Of a stretch of 64,000 nucleotides of DNA, positions 8,817-18,079 are shown in pieces (positions within the stretch are counted from its first letter, which is position 1; every line of letters begins with the position of its first letter). The notes below the pieces were generated by a model. The model searched no databases and was not told where the DNA came from. It worked only from the letters and a program-made list of their open reading frames with translations. The position numbers and the translations under genes were made by a program. The stretch lies in the NCBI GenBank assembly GCA_900768245.1, contig CAAGCE010000187.1, positions 1 through 64,000 of the forward strand, written 5' to 3'. This DNA comes from Oscillospiraceae bacterium. Its GTDB lineage: Bacteria > Bacillota > Clostridia > Oscillospirales > Ruminococcaceae.

Positions 8817-8854
8817 AATACCTGTGCTGATCCAAGCGGAAAAGTGCAGGTATT
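8817..8854 (+). terminator. Weak terminator-like hairpin after UPF0210 gene
   Basis: AATACCTG (8817-8824) pairs with CAGGTATT (8847-8854) around a 22-nt loop; the following T tract is short (TTTG), so termination may be partial. Confidence 0.45.
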
Positions 8855-8883
8855 TGTACGTCAAAAACAGATTAATTATTTAA

Positions 8884-9076
8884 GGTCACCTCTAAAAACC
8901 ACCGATTAAAGCCTTAGCACCTCATCTGCTTGCGGATTTTCCGTCATCTTGCACATAAATTTCTTGACATACGACATGTATGCAAATTCTTGCTTTGCAA
9001 TAATTGCGAAATTTCTATACTATCTGACGAAAAATCCGGCTGCGCATCTGAGGCACTATGGTTTTTGGATGCGACC
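8884..9076 (+). mobile_element. MITE-like palindromic element, copy 1 (193 bp)
   Basis: First of three related elements (also 36597-36777 and 60750-60942). Left terminus GGTCACCTCTAAAAACCA; the right terminus, read inward, matches 15 of 18 of these. It is flanked by TTAA on the left and TAAA on the right. Most of the length is an imperfect palindrome: the GCACCTCATCTGC...GGATTTTCCGTCA part of the left arm is mirrored in the right arm, so the transcript could form one long hairpin. It codes for no protein. It fills most of the 320-bp gap before the V-ATPase operon, ending 46 bp from the first gene. Confidence 0.8.
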
Positions 9077-9122
9077 TAAATCCGGTCTGCTTTGACTTAA
9101 TTAAACCGAAAGGAGTATTTAC

Positions 9123-9437
9123 ATGGACGGTAATATTATTACAAGTATACTTGAGATCGACAAAAAAGCCAAGGAGAAAATAGCCGAGGCTGAACAGCAG
9201 AAAAATAAAATAATAGCTGATGCAAAAGCTGAAGAAGAATGCATTATAAACAGTAAGGTAAATGCTGCTGACGAAAAGCTGAAAGAGCTTGAAAAAGAAG
9301 AACAGCGCAAAGCAGATGAACGTCTTGCAGAAATCAATAAAGAAAAAAATGAAGAAATAAAGCGTCTTGATGCTGTTTATGAGGCAAAACACGGCGAATG
9401 GGAAGATAAGATATATAATGCTATCATCTCAGGCTGA
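9123..9437 (+). CDS. V-type ATP synthase peripheral-stalk subunit G/H
   Basis: First gene of the V-ATPase operon. The 104 residues are a charged, alanine/glutamate/lysine-rich coiled coil almost throughout (residues 15-95), as expected of the stalk subunit (NtpF/AtpH, often called G or H) that pairs with subunit E to hold the catalytic head. Sequence identity in this family is low, so the assignment rests on composition, length and position before subunit C. SD AAAGGAG is 7 nt before the ATG. A MITE-like element lies just upstream. Confidence 0.75.
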   Translation: MDGNIITSILEIDKKAKEKIAEAEQQKNKIIADAKAEEECIINSKVNAADEKLKELEKEEQRKADERLAEINKEKNEEIKRLDAVYEAKHGEWEDKIYNAIISG

Positions 9438-9457
9438 TTTTAAAGGTGGTCTTTGAA

Positions 9458-10501
9458 ATGCAGAATATAATCAGAAGCTATAACGCTACGGTTGCAAAGA
9501 TCAGAGCAATGTATGGCAAGCGTATTACACCGCAAGACTATACAGAGCTTGTCAGCCGCCGAAGTGTTGCGGACATAGCTGAATACCTGAAAAAAAATAC
9601 GCATTACAGCGAGATTCTTGCTCCGATCGACACAAACACAGTTCACAGGGGTATGCTTGAAAATCTTCTGCGTCGCTTTAATTTTGAAATGTATAAAAAA
9701 ATCACAGGTTTTGAGCATATCAGCAAGCAGGAGTTTTATAACTACCGCCTTATTCATGCGGAAATAGATGTTATTTTAAGCACGATACGTCATATCAACG
9801 CAAAATCCGAAAAGCAGATCGCAGATATACCTATTTATATTAATGGTATGACCTGCTTTGATCTTATTGAAATCGCTAAAGTACGTTCTTTTAATGAATT
9901 GCTTGAATTTCTGCGGAAAACATCGTATTATGACATTCTGAAAAATGAAGAAGTAGATGCGGACGGAAAAGTTGATTATACAAAATGTGAGGTAAAGCTC
10001 AGAACATACTACCTTGAACGACTTGAAAAAAATATCAGCAAAAGAGGAAAAAAAGAAGCGGAAAAGCTTAATTCCATGATTCTTACTGATGTCGACCTTA
10101 TCAACATAATCAATTCATACAGAATGACAGCTTTCTTTGGAGAAAATGAAACGGAAATTTCAAAGGATATGCTTGGATTTTACGGCAGACTTTCAGCGGC
10201 AAAACAGCAGGAAATATACAGTGCTCCCGATAAGGAAGAATTTATCAAACGTTTTTCAAAAACTTATTACGGCCGCCAGATCGCAGAAAGCGGCGGTGAT
10301 ATGAATGATCTGGAGCGAAATGCAAATCTGCTGCGCTTTAGGTATGCAAAGCTTGCACTTAAATCATCGTCCACTGCACCTGTCAGCGTATATTCATTTA
10401 TGTATCTTATGAATGTTGAACTGCAGAATTTGATCAGTATAATCGAGGGGGTTCGTTACGGTCTGCCTGCAAAGGAGATCGAATCACTCCTGATAATGTA
10501 A
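9458..10501 (+). CDS. ntpC: V-type ATP synthase subunit C
   Basis: Central-stalk socket subunit (C/d type) linking the rotor shaft to the membrane ring. The 347-residue, mostly helical sequence starts with MQNIIRSYNATVAKIRAMYG and contains the repeated V-type AC39 pattern (Y..L..RRSVADIAEYLKKNTHY). Start ATG 9458 follows AAAGGTGG at 8 nt; a GTG at 9446 overlaps that SD and is unlikely. Typical length for bacterial NtpC. Second in the operon. Confidence 0.9.
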   Translation: MQNIIRSYNATVAKIRAMYGKRITPQDYTELVSRRSVADIAEYLKKNTHYSEILAPIDTNTVHRGMLENLLRRFNFEMYKKITGFEHISKQEFYNYRLIHAEIDVILSTIRHINAKSEKQIADIPIYINGMTCFDLIEIAKVRSFNELLEFLRKTSYYDILKNEEVDADGKVDYTKCEVKLRTYYLERLEKNISKRGKKEAEKLNSMILTDVDLINIINSYRMTAFFGENETEISKDMLGFYGRLSAAKQQEIYSAPDKEEFIKRFSKTYYGRQIAESGGDMNDLERNANLLRFRYAKLALKSSSTAPVSVYSFMYLMNVELQNLISIIEGVRYGLPAKEIESLLIM

Positions 10502-10523
10502 AGAAAGAGGTGACTTTTCGGCT

Positions 10524-12461
10524 ATGTCTATTGAAAGAATGGAGTTTGTCAATATTGCAGGTCTTACAAAGGATCTTGATGCAGTATTGGTTAAGCTTAG
10601 TGAATGCGGATGCTTTCATATTGAGTCGGCTTCAAAGCTTACAGGCAAAGAAAAGGGCTTCAGCGTTCTGAAAGAAGAAAACCCTTATACGCCGGTTTTA
10701 AAAAGGTTAAGCGAAATTTCAGCTTTGACAGGCGTAAAGTATGAAAATACCGATTGTGAGGACATTGAAAACACAAGTATAGAAAAGCTTGATAAGTATG
10801 TAAGAAATGTCAGAAAACAGCTTGATGAACTTGTGGCAGCTAAAAAAGAGGCTCAGGATAAGCTCTCAGAATATGAGCTGGCATTGAATCAGGTCAATCA
10901 TCTTAAAGGTCTTGATGCTGATTTTCAGCAGATCTTTTCCTGTGAATATATCAAGGCTCGATTCGGACGTCTTCCTGTGGACAGCTTTGACAAGCTTCCA
11001 TATTATGATGATAAGCTGTTTTTGTTCACATATTTTACAGAAGAAAAAGAATATTATTGGGGCGTTTATTTTACACCTGCGTCATGTGCGGAAGAAATTG
11101 ATGAGATCTTTGAATCACTTTATTTTGAGCGTATGCACATTGCAGACTTTGTTCACGGAACATCAGAGGACGCTGTTACGGAACTCAGTGCTATGATAGA
11201 TGAAAACCGTTCAGCCGTTGAGGCTGCCGATGCTGACATCAAGGCACTGATGGATAAAGAGATCGGTAATCTTAATAAGATATTCTCACGTTTCAAATCT
11301 CAGCACGATAACTTTGACCTGAGAAATAAAGCTGCAATAACAAACGATAAATTTTATGTCGTTGGCTTTGTGCCGAAGAGTGATGCGGACAGATTTTTAA
11401 AGCTTTTTGATGATATGAGCGGTGTATCTGTTGTAATGCAGCCTGCCGATGCAAACGGCAAGCTTCAGCCGCCTATCAAAATAAGAAACAATAAATTCTC
11501 CCAGCCGTTCTCAATGTTCGTTGAGATGTATGGTCTGCCGTCATATAACGGCATTAACCCAACAAATCTTGTTGCTATAACATATACACTTCTTTTCGGT
11601 ATAATGTTCGGTGACTTGGGACAAGGTCTTGTGCTTGCATTGCTTGGCGCATTGCTTTGGAAGTTCAAGAAATTTTCACTTGGACCTATTCTTACAAGAG
11701 TCGGTATTTCAGGTGCATTTTTCGGACTCATTTACGGCAGCGTTTTTGGCTACGAAGACCTGCTCGACCCGATATATGAAAAACTCGGAATAACCTTCCT
11801 GCCGTTCAGAATAATGAGTAATGTTACAACAATACTTGTTGGTGCAATTGCTCTTGGTGTTCTGATAATGTTCGTATCGATCCTGATAAATATTATAACA
11901 GGCATACGAAACAAGAAATATGAAGATGCATTGTTCAGTAATAATGGTATTGCGGGACTTGTTTTCTTCGGTTCGATTCTTGCCGGAGCTATCGGAACAC
12001 TTCTCGGCGGTCACTTTGTAAATGCTGCTTATATAATTATTCTTATTGTTCTTCCTGTTGTGGCAATGTTCCTGCGTGAACCGCTGTCTTACTGGGTAAG
12101 GGGTAAGAAATACAAAATGGAAGGCGGTATCGGTGACTTTATTGCGTCCAACTTCTTTGAAGTATTTGAATTTCTTCTCGGCTACGCGACCAACACACTT
12201 TCATTTGTCCGTATCGGCGGCTTCGTTCTGTCACATGCTTCAATGATGCTTGTAGTTATGGCACTTGCAAAGCATGTTTCTGCAGGTGCAGTACCGGTTG
12301 TCGTTATTTTCGGCAACGCATTTGTAATGTGTATTGAAGGTCTGTTGGTGGGTATCCAGACATTAAGACTCGAATTTTATGAGATATTCTCACGTTTTTA
12401 TTCGGGTGACGGTGTACCGTTTACACCCGTTAAAATAAACTATGATGAAACCATAGAATAA
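10524..12461 (+). CDS. ntpI: V-type ATP synthase subunit I (membrane stator)
   Basis: The a-subunit equivalent that forms the ion half-channels beside the rotor ring. The first 330 residues are soluble and contain coiled coil (about 90-130 and 220-260); the remainder has seven or eight membrane segments, including the conserved TYTLLFGIMFGDLGQG entry and FVRIGGFVLSHASM, whose arginine is expected to face the ring carboxylate. Length 645 is normal. SD GAGGTG. Located between C and K as in other Clostridia operons. Confidence 0.95.
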   Translation: MSIERMEFVNIAGLTKDLDAVLVKLSECGCFHIESASKLTGKEKGFSVLKEENPYTPVLKRLSEISALTGVKYENTDCEDIENTSIEKLDKYVRNVRKQLDELVAAKKEAQDKLSEYELALNQVNHLKGLDADFQQIFSCEYIKARFGRLPVDSFDKLPYYDDKLFLFTYFTEEKEYYWGVYFTPASCAEEIDEIFESLYFERMHIADFVHGTSEDAVTELSAMIDENRSAVEAADADIKALMDKEIGNLNKIFSRFKSQHDNFDLRNKAAITNDKFYVVGFVPKSDADRFLKLFDDMSGVSVVMQPADANGKLQPPIKIRNNKFSQPFSMFVEMYGLPSYNGINPTNLVAITYTLLFGIMFGDLGQGLVLALLGALLWKFKKFSLGPILTRVGISGAFFGLIYGSVFGYEDLLDPIYEKLGITFLPFRIMSNVTTILVGAIALGVLIMFVSILINIITGIRNKKYEDALFSNNGIAGLVFFGSILAGAIGTLLGGHFVNAAYIIILIVLPVVAMFLREPLSYWVRGKKYKMEGGIGDFIASNFFEVFEFLLGYATNTLSFVRIGGFVLSHASMMLVVMALAKHVSAGAVPVVVIFGNAFVMCIEGLLVGIQTLRLEFYEIFSRFYSGDGVPFTPVKINYDETIE

Positions 12462-12481
12462 TTTTTTGGAGGAATTTTATT

Positions 12482-12946
12482 ATGCTGTACATTTTTTTAC
12501 TTCCTGTTGTTGTTGTAGGACTTCTTCTTCTCCCTGTTCTCGTTGCTGTTAAAAAGCGCAAGAGCGGAAAGTCAATCAAAAACGCTATCATCGGAAATGT
12601 TTGCTCATTCTTTGGAGTGATGATCTTATGTGCCGCACTTCCTATCGGCATCAGTGCTTATGCAGACAATAATGAAGCTGCAGCCGCTGATACAGCAGTT
12701 GTTGAAGAAGCTGATGAATCTGATTCTTCAACTTCAGGAAACGGACTTCTTTATATCGCATCTGCACTTGCAGTTGGTCTTGGTTCTATCGGCGGTGGTC
12801 TTGCCGTTGCAGCAGCTGCTCCTGCAGCTATCGGTGCGGTAAGTGAAGATCCTAAGTCGTTCTCAAAGGCACTTATCTTCGTTGCCCTTGGTGAAGGCTG
12901 TGCGCTTTACGGCTTCGTAGTAGCACTTCTTATGCTCTTTATTTAA
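12482..12946 (+). CDS. ntpK: V-type ATP synthase subunit K (rotor ring)
   Basis: Proteolipid of the rotating ring. Of 154 residues, the C-terminal 70 form a standard c-type hairpin: GLGSIGGGLAVAAAAPAA, a polar loop EDPKSF, then VALGEGCALYGFVVALLM with the ion-binding glutamate. The N-terminal half holds two more membrane segments but no second carboxylate, and an acidic linker (NNEAAAADTAVVEEADESD) separates the halves, as seen in many Clostridia V-type operons. The Ser/Thr that usually follows the Glu in Na+-binding rings is Gly-Cys here, so ion choice is open. SD TGGAGG. Confidence 0.9.
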   Translation: MLYIFLLPVVVVGLLLLPVLVAVKKRKSGKSIKNAIIGNVCSFFGVMILCAALPIGISAYADNNEAAAADTAVVEEADESDSSTSGNGLLYIASALAVGLGSIGGGLAVAAAAPAAIGAVSEDPKSFSKALIFVALGEGCALYGFVVALLMLFI

Positions 12947-12958
12947 AAGGAGAAAATT

Positions 12959-13267
12959 ATGCGTTTTTATCTGATAAGTGATAATGTCGATACTCAGATG
13001 GGTATGCGTCTTGCGGGAATTGACGGCGTTGTTGTTCACGAACCGGCAGAGGTTAAAAACGCTCTTATGGAGGCTATGGACGATAAGGAAGTTGCGGTTG
13101 TGCTTATGACCGAAAAGCTTGTTGATCTTTGTTCTGAACTTGTTTACGACCTGAAGCTTAACCGCCGTTCGCCTCTTATAGTTGAAATTCCCGACCGTCA
13201 TGCCACATCAAATATTACCGAGAATATATCAAAGTATATTGAATCGGCTATCGGTCTTAAACTGTAA
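12959..13267 (+). CDS. ntpG: V-type ATP synthase subunit F
   Basis: Small central-shaft subunit (F, NtpG) that binds subunit D and modulates rotation. The 102-residue Rossmann-like fold is recognisable from MRFYLISDNVDTQMGMRLAGIDG, a central EVAVVLMTEKL strand and the late SPLIVEIPDR. AAAGGAG precedes the ATG. It follows K by 12 nt. Confidence 0.9.
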   Translation: MRFYLISDNVDTQMGMRLAGIDGVVVHEPAEVKNALMEAMDDKEVAVVLMTEKLVDLCSELVYDLKLNRRSPLIVEIPDRHATSNITENISKYIESAIGLKL

Positions 13268-13321
13268 ATACAGCTTAAATAATCCGTATCATTCTTACGG
13301 TTTGGAAAGGAAGCGGTCAGA

Positions 13322-13909
13322 ATGGGTGCAGAGAATGAGAAACTGCAGAAATTTATTGAAGCGGTAAATGATGATATTGATGTAAAGGTTTCCGAGCTTC
13401 TCAAAGAAGCCGAGGAAGAAAGAAAAAATATCATTTCCGCTGCTGAAGCTGAATCTGAAGACACTGCCGAAAAACATCTTAATGCAAGCCGGAAAAAAAC
13501 AGGCAATAAGTATGTAAGAGATATTTCAAAGGCAGAGCTTGAAATGAAAAAAGAAGTTCTCCGTCACAGAGAAGAACTTTCCGATAAGATTTTTGACGTT
13601 GTTAAAGAACGTATTTCCGAATACAGAACAACTGCCGCTTATTTTGACGGTCTTGCAAAAACATTGCTGCTGCTTAATATAACAGGCAGCGCAGAAGTAA
13701 GACTTGCTGCAGAAGATATGAAATATGCAGATGCCCTTAAAAAGGTAGTTAAATCCGCAGATGTGACTTTTGTATCTGATGATACTATCAAGCTTGGCGG
13801 CTTGTCAGTTTATTCTAAGGATAAGGGAACAATAATTGATAAGACCTTTGACCTGGCAGCAGAGGAACAGAGAAATTCTTTTGTTGCAAGCAATGCCTTT
13901 GCAGGTTAA
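13322..13909 (+). CDS. ntpE: V-type ATP synthase subunit E
   Basis: Peripheral-stalk subunit. Residues 1-100 form a long charged helix (KFIEAVNDDIDVKVSELLKE and onward) expected to pair with the G/H subunit from the start of the operon; residues 110-195 form the small alpha/beta head that binds subunit B. Length 195 is usual. GGAAAGGAAG precedes the ATG. Confidence 0.88.
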   Translation: MGAENEKLQKFIEAVNDDIDVKVSELLKEAEEERKNIISAAEAESEDTAEKHLNASRKKTGNKYVRDISKAELEMKKEVLRHREELSDKIFDVVKERISEYRTTAAYFDGLAKTLLLLNITGSAEVRLAAEDMKYADALKKVVKSADVTFVSDDTIKLGGLSVYSKDKGTIIDKTFDLAAEEQRNSFVASNAFAG

Positions 13910-13945
13910 AAAGTAAAACTCCGAAAATAATGGGAGGAATAAAAC

Positions 13946-15709
13946 TTGAATACTATATATGCAATAAACGGTCCTGTTGTCAAGGTTAAAGATACTGATG
14001 ATTTCTGTATGCTTGAAATGGTATATGTCGGCGTAAAAAAGCTTGTCGGCGAAGTTATCGGTATCAATTCCGATGAAACGACTATTCAGGTATATGAATC
14101 AACAACCGGACTTAAACCGGGTGAGCCTGTCGTGGGCAGCGGAATGCCTATGTCAGCAACTCTCGGACCCGGAATACTTTCCAATATTTTTGACGGTATT
14201 GAACGTCCTCTTAAAAAGCTTGAGGAGATAAGCGGTGCATTCATTGCGGAAGGTGCAAACGTGTCCGCTCTCGATACCGTGAAAAAATATGATGTTACTG
14301 TAAAAGTTAAGGTCGGCGATAAGCTGACAGGGGGAGATATATATGCTGTCTGCCCCGAAACACCTGTTATTGAACACAGATGTATGGTTCACCCTGACCT
14401 CAGCGGTGAAGTTGTGTGGACTGCCGAAAACGGACAATATACCGTTAATGATACAGTTGTAAAGCTTAAATCTGCCGACGGAGCAGTTCACGAACTTACA
14501 CTTTGCCAGAAATGGCCTATTAAGCAGGCTCGTCCTTTTAAGAACCGTCTGCCGATAAATAAACCGCTTATCACAGGTCAGCGTATTATTGATACTATTT
14601 TGCCTATTGCCAAGGGCGGTACAGCTGCTATCCCCGGAGGATTTGGTACAGGCAAGACAATGACACAGCATCAGCTTGCTAAATGGTGCGATGCTGATAT
14701 TATCGTATACATTGGCTGCGGAGAGCGTGGCAACGAAATGACACAGGTACTTGAAGAGTTCTCAGAGCTTGTTGACCCAAGAACAGGCAAGGCTCTTACA
14801 GACCGTACAGTTCTTATTGCAAATACATCTAATATGCCTGTTGCGGCTCGTGAAGCTTCGATTTACACAGGTATAACACTTGCTGAATATTATCGTGATA
14901 TGGGTTATCACATAGCAATTATGGCTGACTCAACATCACGTTGGGCAGAAGCTCTTCGTGAAATAAGCGGTCGTCTTGAAGAAATGCCTGCCGAAGAAGG
15001 TTTTCCTGCATATCTTCCGTCAAGAATTTCAGAGTTCTATGAACGTGCCGGATATGTTGAAACACTTAACGACAGCGAAGGCTCAGTTACTATTATCGGT
15101 GCGGTTTCGCCTCAGGGTTCTGACTTCTCCGAGCCTGTAACACAGAACACAAAGCGATTTGTACGCTGCTTCTGGGCATTGGATAAGTCACTTGCATATG
15201 CACGTCATTATCCTGCAATAAACTGGAATGACAGCTATTCCGAATATATGGACGATCTGGGCGGATATTATGAGGATAACGTAAACCGTGATTTCCTTAA
15301 ATACCGTCAGGAGATAACAAAGATACTCCACGAAGAAAATAAGCTTATGGAGATCGTAAAGCTTATCGGTTCGGACGTACTTCCTGAAAATCAGAAGCTT
15401 GTTATTGAGATTGCAAGAACTGTCCGTGTCGGTTTTTTGCAGCAGAATGCATACCATAAGGACGATACCTATGTTCCGCTTGAAAAGCAGTTCTTGATGA
15501 TGGGTGCAATTCTTAATCTTTATGACCGGTCACAGAAAGCTGTTGCAGCAGGTGTAAGCGTTGCAGATCTGCTTAAAACAGGACTTTTTGAAAAGATAAT
15601 CAAAATGAAATATGATATTCCTAACGATAAGCCGGATATGTTCCGTTTGCTTAATGTTGAAGTTGAACAGGGTATCAAAAAAGTAACACAGGAGGTTCTT
15701 TCATTATGA
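13946..15709 (+). CDS. ntpA: V-type ATP synthase catalytic subunit A
   Basis: Nucleotide-hydrolysing subunit of the head. The P-loop GGFGTGKT lies near residue 230, the catalytic glutamate is in GCGERGNEM, and the V-type-specific bulge domain occupies about 110-190. Length 587 is standard. The start is TTG at 13946, eight nt after GGGAGG; no ATG is available near the conserved N-terminus ([14 protein letters not shown]). Its stop overlaps the subunit B start by four bases (ATGA). Confidence 0.97.
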   Translation: MNTIYAINGPVVKVKDTDDFCMLEMVYVGVKKLVGEVIGINSDETTIQVYESTTGLKPGEPVVGSGMPMSATLGPGILSNIFDGIERPLKKLEEISGAFIAEGANVSALDTVKKYDVTVKVKVGDKLTGGDIYAVCPETPVIEHRCMVHPDLSGEVVWTAENGQYTVNDTVVKLKSADGAVHELTLCQKWPIKQARPFKNRLPINKPLITGQRIIDTILPIAKGGTAAIPGGFGTGKTMTQHQLAKWCDADIIVYIGCGERGNEMTQVLEEFSELVDPRTGKALTDRTVLIANTSNMPVAAREASIYTGITLAEYYRDMGYHIAIMADSTSRWAEALREISGRLEEMPAEEGFPAYLPSRISEFYERAGYVETLNDSEGSVTIIGAVSPQGSDFSEPVTQNTKRFVRCFWALDKSLAYARHYPAINWNDSYSEYMDDLGGYYEDNVNRDFLKYRQEITKILHEENKLMEIVKLIGSDVLPENQKLVIEIARTVRVGFLQQNAYHKDDTYVPLEKQFLMMGAILNLYDRSQKAVAAGVSVADLLKTGLFEKIIKMKYDIPNDKPDMFRLLNVEVEQGIKKVTQEVLSL

Positions 15710-17100
15710 GCTTACAGTATGTAGGATTAAAGGAAATCAACGGACCTCTGGTTGTGCTTGATAATGTTGACAATGTTGCTTATGATGAAGTTGTTGACAT
15801 CAGACTTGATGACGGTACAACAAGAATCGGACGTGTCGTAGAAGTTGCGGGCAAACGTGCAGTTCTCCAGGTTTTTGAGGGTACAAAAGGACTCTCGCTT
15901 AAAAATACAAAAACACATTTTCTCGGAAAGCCTATGGAAATGCCCCTTTCACCTGAATTGCTCGGTAGAGTTTTCAATGGTGCAGGTCGTCCTATTGACG
16001 GACTTGGCGAAATTTTCCCTGAAAAAACAGCTGATATAAACGGACGTCCGCTCAATCCTGTTTCCCGTACTTATCCGAGAAACTATATCAATACAGGTAT
16101 TTCTTCGATTGACGCACTTATGACACTTATCAGAGGACAGAAGCTGCCTATCTTTTCAGGTTCAGGTCTTTCTCATAATAAGCTTGCGGTTCAGATTGTG
16201 CGTCAGGCAAAAATTGCAGAGGATAACGGTCAGGGCTTTGCGGTAGTATTTGCAGCAATGGGTGTAAAAAACGACGTTGCCGACTATTTCCGCAGAAGCT
16301 TTGAAGAAAGCGGTGTTCTTCAGCGAGTTGTAATGTTCCTTAATCTTTCAAACGACCCTATCATTGAACGTATCCTTACGCCGAGATGTGCGCTTACAGT
16401 TGCTGAGTATCTTGCTTATGAGAAAAATATGCATATACTTGTAATCTTGACAGATATGACTTCCTATGCCGAAGCTGTCCGTGAGTTTTCGTCTTCAAAG
16501 GGTGAAATTCCCGGACGTAAGGGTTATCCGGGCTATCTTTATTCCGACCTTGCATCAATTTATGAGAGAGCAGGCGTAATCAAAGGGTCTGAGGGTTCAA
16601 TTACACAGATACCTATCCTTACAATGCCTAACGATGATATTACTCACCCTGTACCTGACCTTACAGGTTATATTACAGAGGGACAGATTGTTCTTGACCG
16701 TGGACTTGAGCAGTCGGGAATTTATCCGCCTATATCTGTACTTCCGTCACTTTCACGTCTTATGAAGGACGGTATCGGCGAAGGCTATACAAGAGCAGAC
16801 CACTCTGCTGTTTCAAATCAGCTTTTTGCGTGCTATGCAAAGGTAAGTGATGCCAGAGCACTTGCATCGGTTATCGGTGAAGATGAGCTTTCAGAGCTTG
16901 ATAAGGCATATATGTATTTCGGCAAAATGTTTGAGAAATATTTTGTTACACAGCGTGATGATGAAAACCGTTCAATAGATGAAACTCTTGATCTTGGCTG
17001 GAATCTGCTTTCGCTTCTTCCGAAGTCGGCACTTGACCGTGTTGATGAAAAGCTGCTTGATGAGAAATATAATCCAAAGGCAGCAGAAATGTTCAAATAA
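15706..17100 (+). CDS. ntpB: V-type ATP synthase subunit B
   Basis: Non-catalytic head subunit that alternates with A. It has the ATP-synthase alpha/beta core but no P-loop lysine motif ([15 protein letters not shown] replaces it), and retains [11 protein letters not shown] and the arginine segment that completes the A-B site. Length 464 is typical. Coupled to subunit A by ATGA overlap; SD CAGGAGG lies inside ntpA. Confidence 0.97.
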   Translation: MSLQYVGLKEINGPLVVLDNVDNVAYDEVVDIRLDDGTTRIGRVVEVAGKRAVLQVFEGTKGLSLKNTKTHFLGKPMEMPLSPELLGRVFNGAGRPIDGLGEIFPEKTADINGRPLNPVSRTYPRNYINTGISSIDALMTLIRGQKLPIFSGSGLSHNKLAVQIVRQAKIAEDNGQGFAVVFAAMGVKNDVADYFRRSFEESGVLQRVVMFLNLSNDPIIERILTPRCALTVAEYLAYEKNMHILVILTDMTSYAEAVREFSSSKGEIPGRKGYPGYLYSDLASIYERAGVIKGSEGSITQIPILTMPNDDITHPVPDLTGYITEGQIVLDRGLEQSGIYPPISVLPSLSRLMKDGIGEGYTRADHSAVSNQLFACYAKVSDARALASVIGEDELSELDKAYMYFGKMFEKYFVTQRDDENRSIDETLDLGWNLLSLLPKSALDRVDEKLLDEKYNPKAAEMFK

Positions 17101-17121
17101 TGAATGTAAAGGAGAGATACC

Positions 17122-17769
17122 ATGGCTGATCAGGTGTTTCCTACCAAAGGCAACCTGCTTAATACACAAAAGTCATTGGCACTTGCACAGCTTGGATATG
17201 AACTTCTTGACAAGAAGAGAAACATTCTTATCCGTGAGCTTATGGCAATGGTTGATAAAGCAAAGGAGCTTAGAGGTACAATTGATACAACATATATATC
17301 AGCATATTCAGCTTTGCAGATGGCAAACATCACCCACGGCGTAGTTGAAAATATTGCTGAGGGTATGCCGATAGAAAACGGTATTTCCGTGTCATACCGA
17401 AGTGTAATGGGCTGCGAGCTTCCAAAGCTTACAATGAATACAGAAAAAAAGCTGCGTCTTGACTATGGTTTTCAGAATACCGATTCAAATGTTGACAAAG
17501 CTTATATCTGTTTTGAAAAAGTTAAGCAGATGACGGTAGTCCTGGCAGAGGTTGAAAACAGCATTTACCGTCTGACAAATTCAATCAGAAAAACTCAGAC
17601 AAGAGCAAATGCACTTCAAAATATAGTTATCCCACGTTATCAGAGCATTGTAAAGTATATTTCGGGCAGCCTTGAAGAAAAAGAACGTGAGGAATTTTCA
17701 CGAATGAAGGTAATCAAGGCACAAAAGCTCAACAGAAAAAAATATACGGGCAAAAAGAGATCTGCATAA
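17122..17769 (+). CDS. ntpD: V-type ATP synthase subunit D
   Basis: Rotor shaft subunit, equivalent to gamma of F-type enzymes. It is a long antiparallel helical hairpin of 215 residues; the family start VFPTKGNLLNTQKSLALAQ and the C-terminal RRTNALQN-like motif (TQTRANALQNIVIPRYQ) are clear, with a basic tail. SD AAGGAGAG. Last gene of the nine-gene operon; a long palindrome at 17778-17884 follows. Confidence 0.95.
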   Translation: MADQVFPTKGNLLNTQKSLALAQLGYELLDKKRNILIRELMAMVDKAKELRGTIDTTYISAYSALQMANITHGVVENIAEGMPIENGISVSYRSVMGCELPKLTMNTEKKLRLDYGFQNTDSNVDKAYICFEKVKQMTVVLAEVENSIYRLTNSIRKTQTRANALQNIVIPRYQSIVKYISGSLEEKEREEFSRMKVIKAQKLNRKKYTGKKRSA

Positions 17770-17777
17770 AAATAATA

Positions 17778-17884
17778 AGGGGCAAATCGGAAGCGAAACT
17801 GTACAGAATTTGTCAGTATCGCAGCGTTTATCTTGCATTTTGTGCTTTAGCATAAATGTGACAAACGTTTTCCGGCTTGCCCTC
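17778..17884. repeat. Long palindrome acting as bidirectional terminator of the V-ATPase operon
   Basis: AGGGGCAAATCGGAAGCGAAAC (start 17778) is mirrored by GTTTTCCGGCTTGCCCT (end about 17882), with inner arms TTTGTCA and TGACAAA and a central CATTT...AAATG hairpin. T-rich stretches follow on both strands (CATTTTTATAA rightward, TTATTATTTTT leftward), so it may end both ntpD and the minus-strand small gene at 17889. Longer than a standard terminator. Confidence 0.6.
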
Positions 17885-17888
17885 ATTT

Positions 17889-18062
17889 TTATAATCTTAT
17901 ATTGTCAACACGGTGCCTTGCAAGCTCTGCGTTGTCTTCAAGCTGGTTGACAACAGAGCCGTCGGGTTTGGTTTTGTTGCAGGTAATAATATTTGTGAGA
18001 AAAAGACTGCTGATTTCTTTCTTTTCTTTACTTTTGACAGGGTGGAGCCGATTTTTTTTCAT
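17889..18062 (-). CDS. Small hypothetical protein, 57 residues (DUF3787-like tail)
   Basis: A short gene with a good ribosome binding site (AAGGAGA, 11 nt before ATG 18062) 17 nt after the stop of the helical-bundle gene, so the two form an operon. The protein begins MKKNRLHPVKSKEKKE and ends KPDGSVVNQLEDNAELARHR-VDNIRL. The tail pattern KP.s.V....n...A...VD.N resembles the DUF3787 family of tiny clostridial proteins; that match is by eye and weak. No signal peptide or membrane segment. Function unknown. Confidence 0.6.
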   Translation of the reverse strand: MKKNRLHPVKSKEKKEISSLFLTNIITCNKTKPDGSVVNQLEDNAELARHRVDNIRL

Positions 18063-18079
18063 AATGAAATAACATCTCC

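Noticed and set aside
8965..8990. TTGACA inside the MITE-like element as a promoter -35
   Set aside because: No -10-like hexamer occurs 16-18 bp downstream in either direction of reading.
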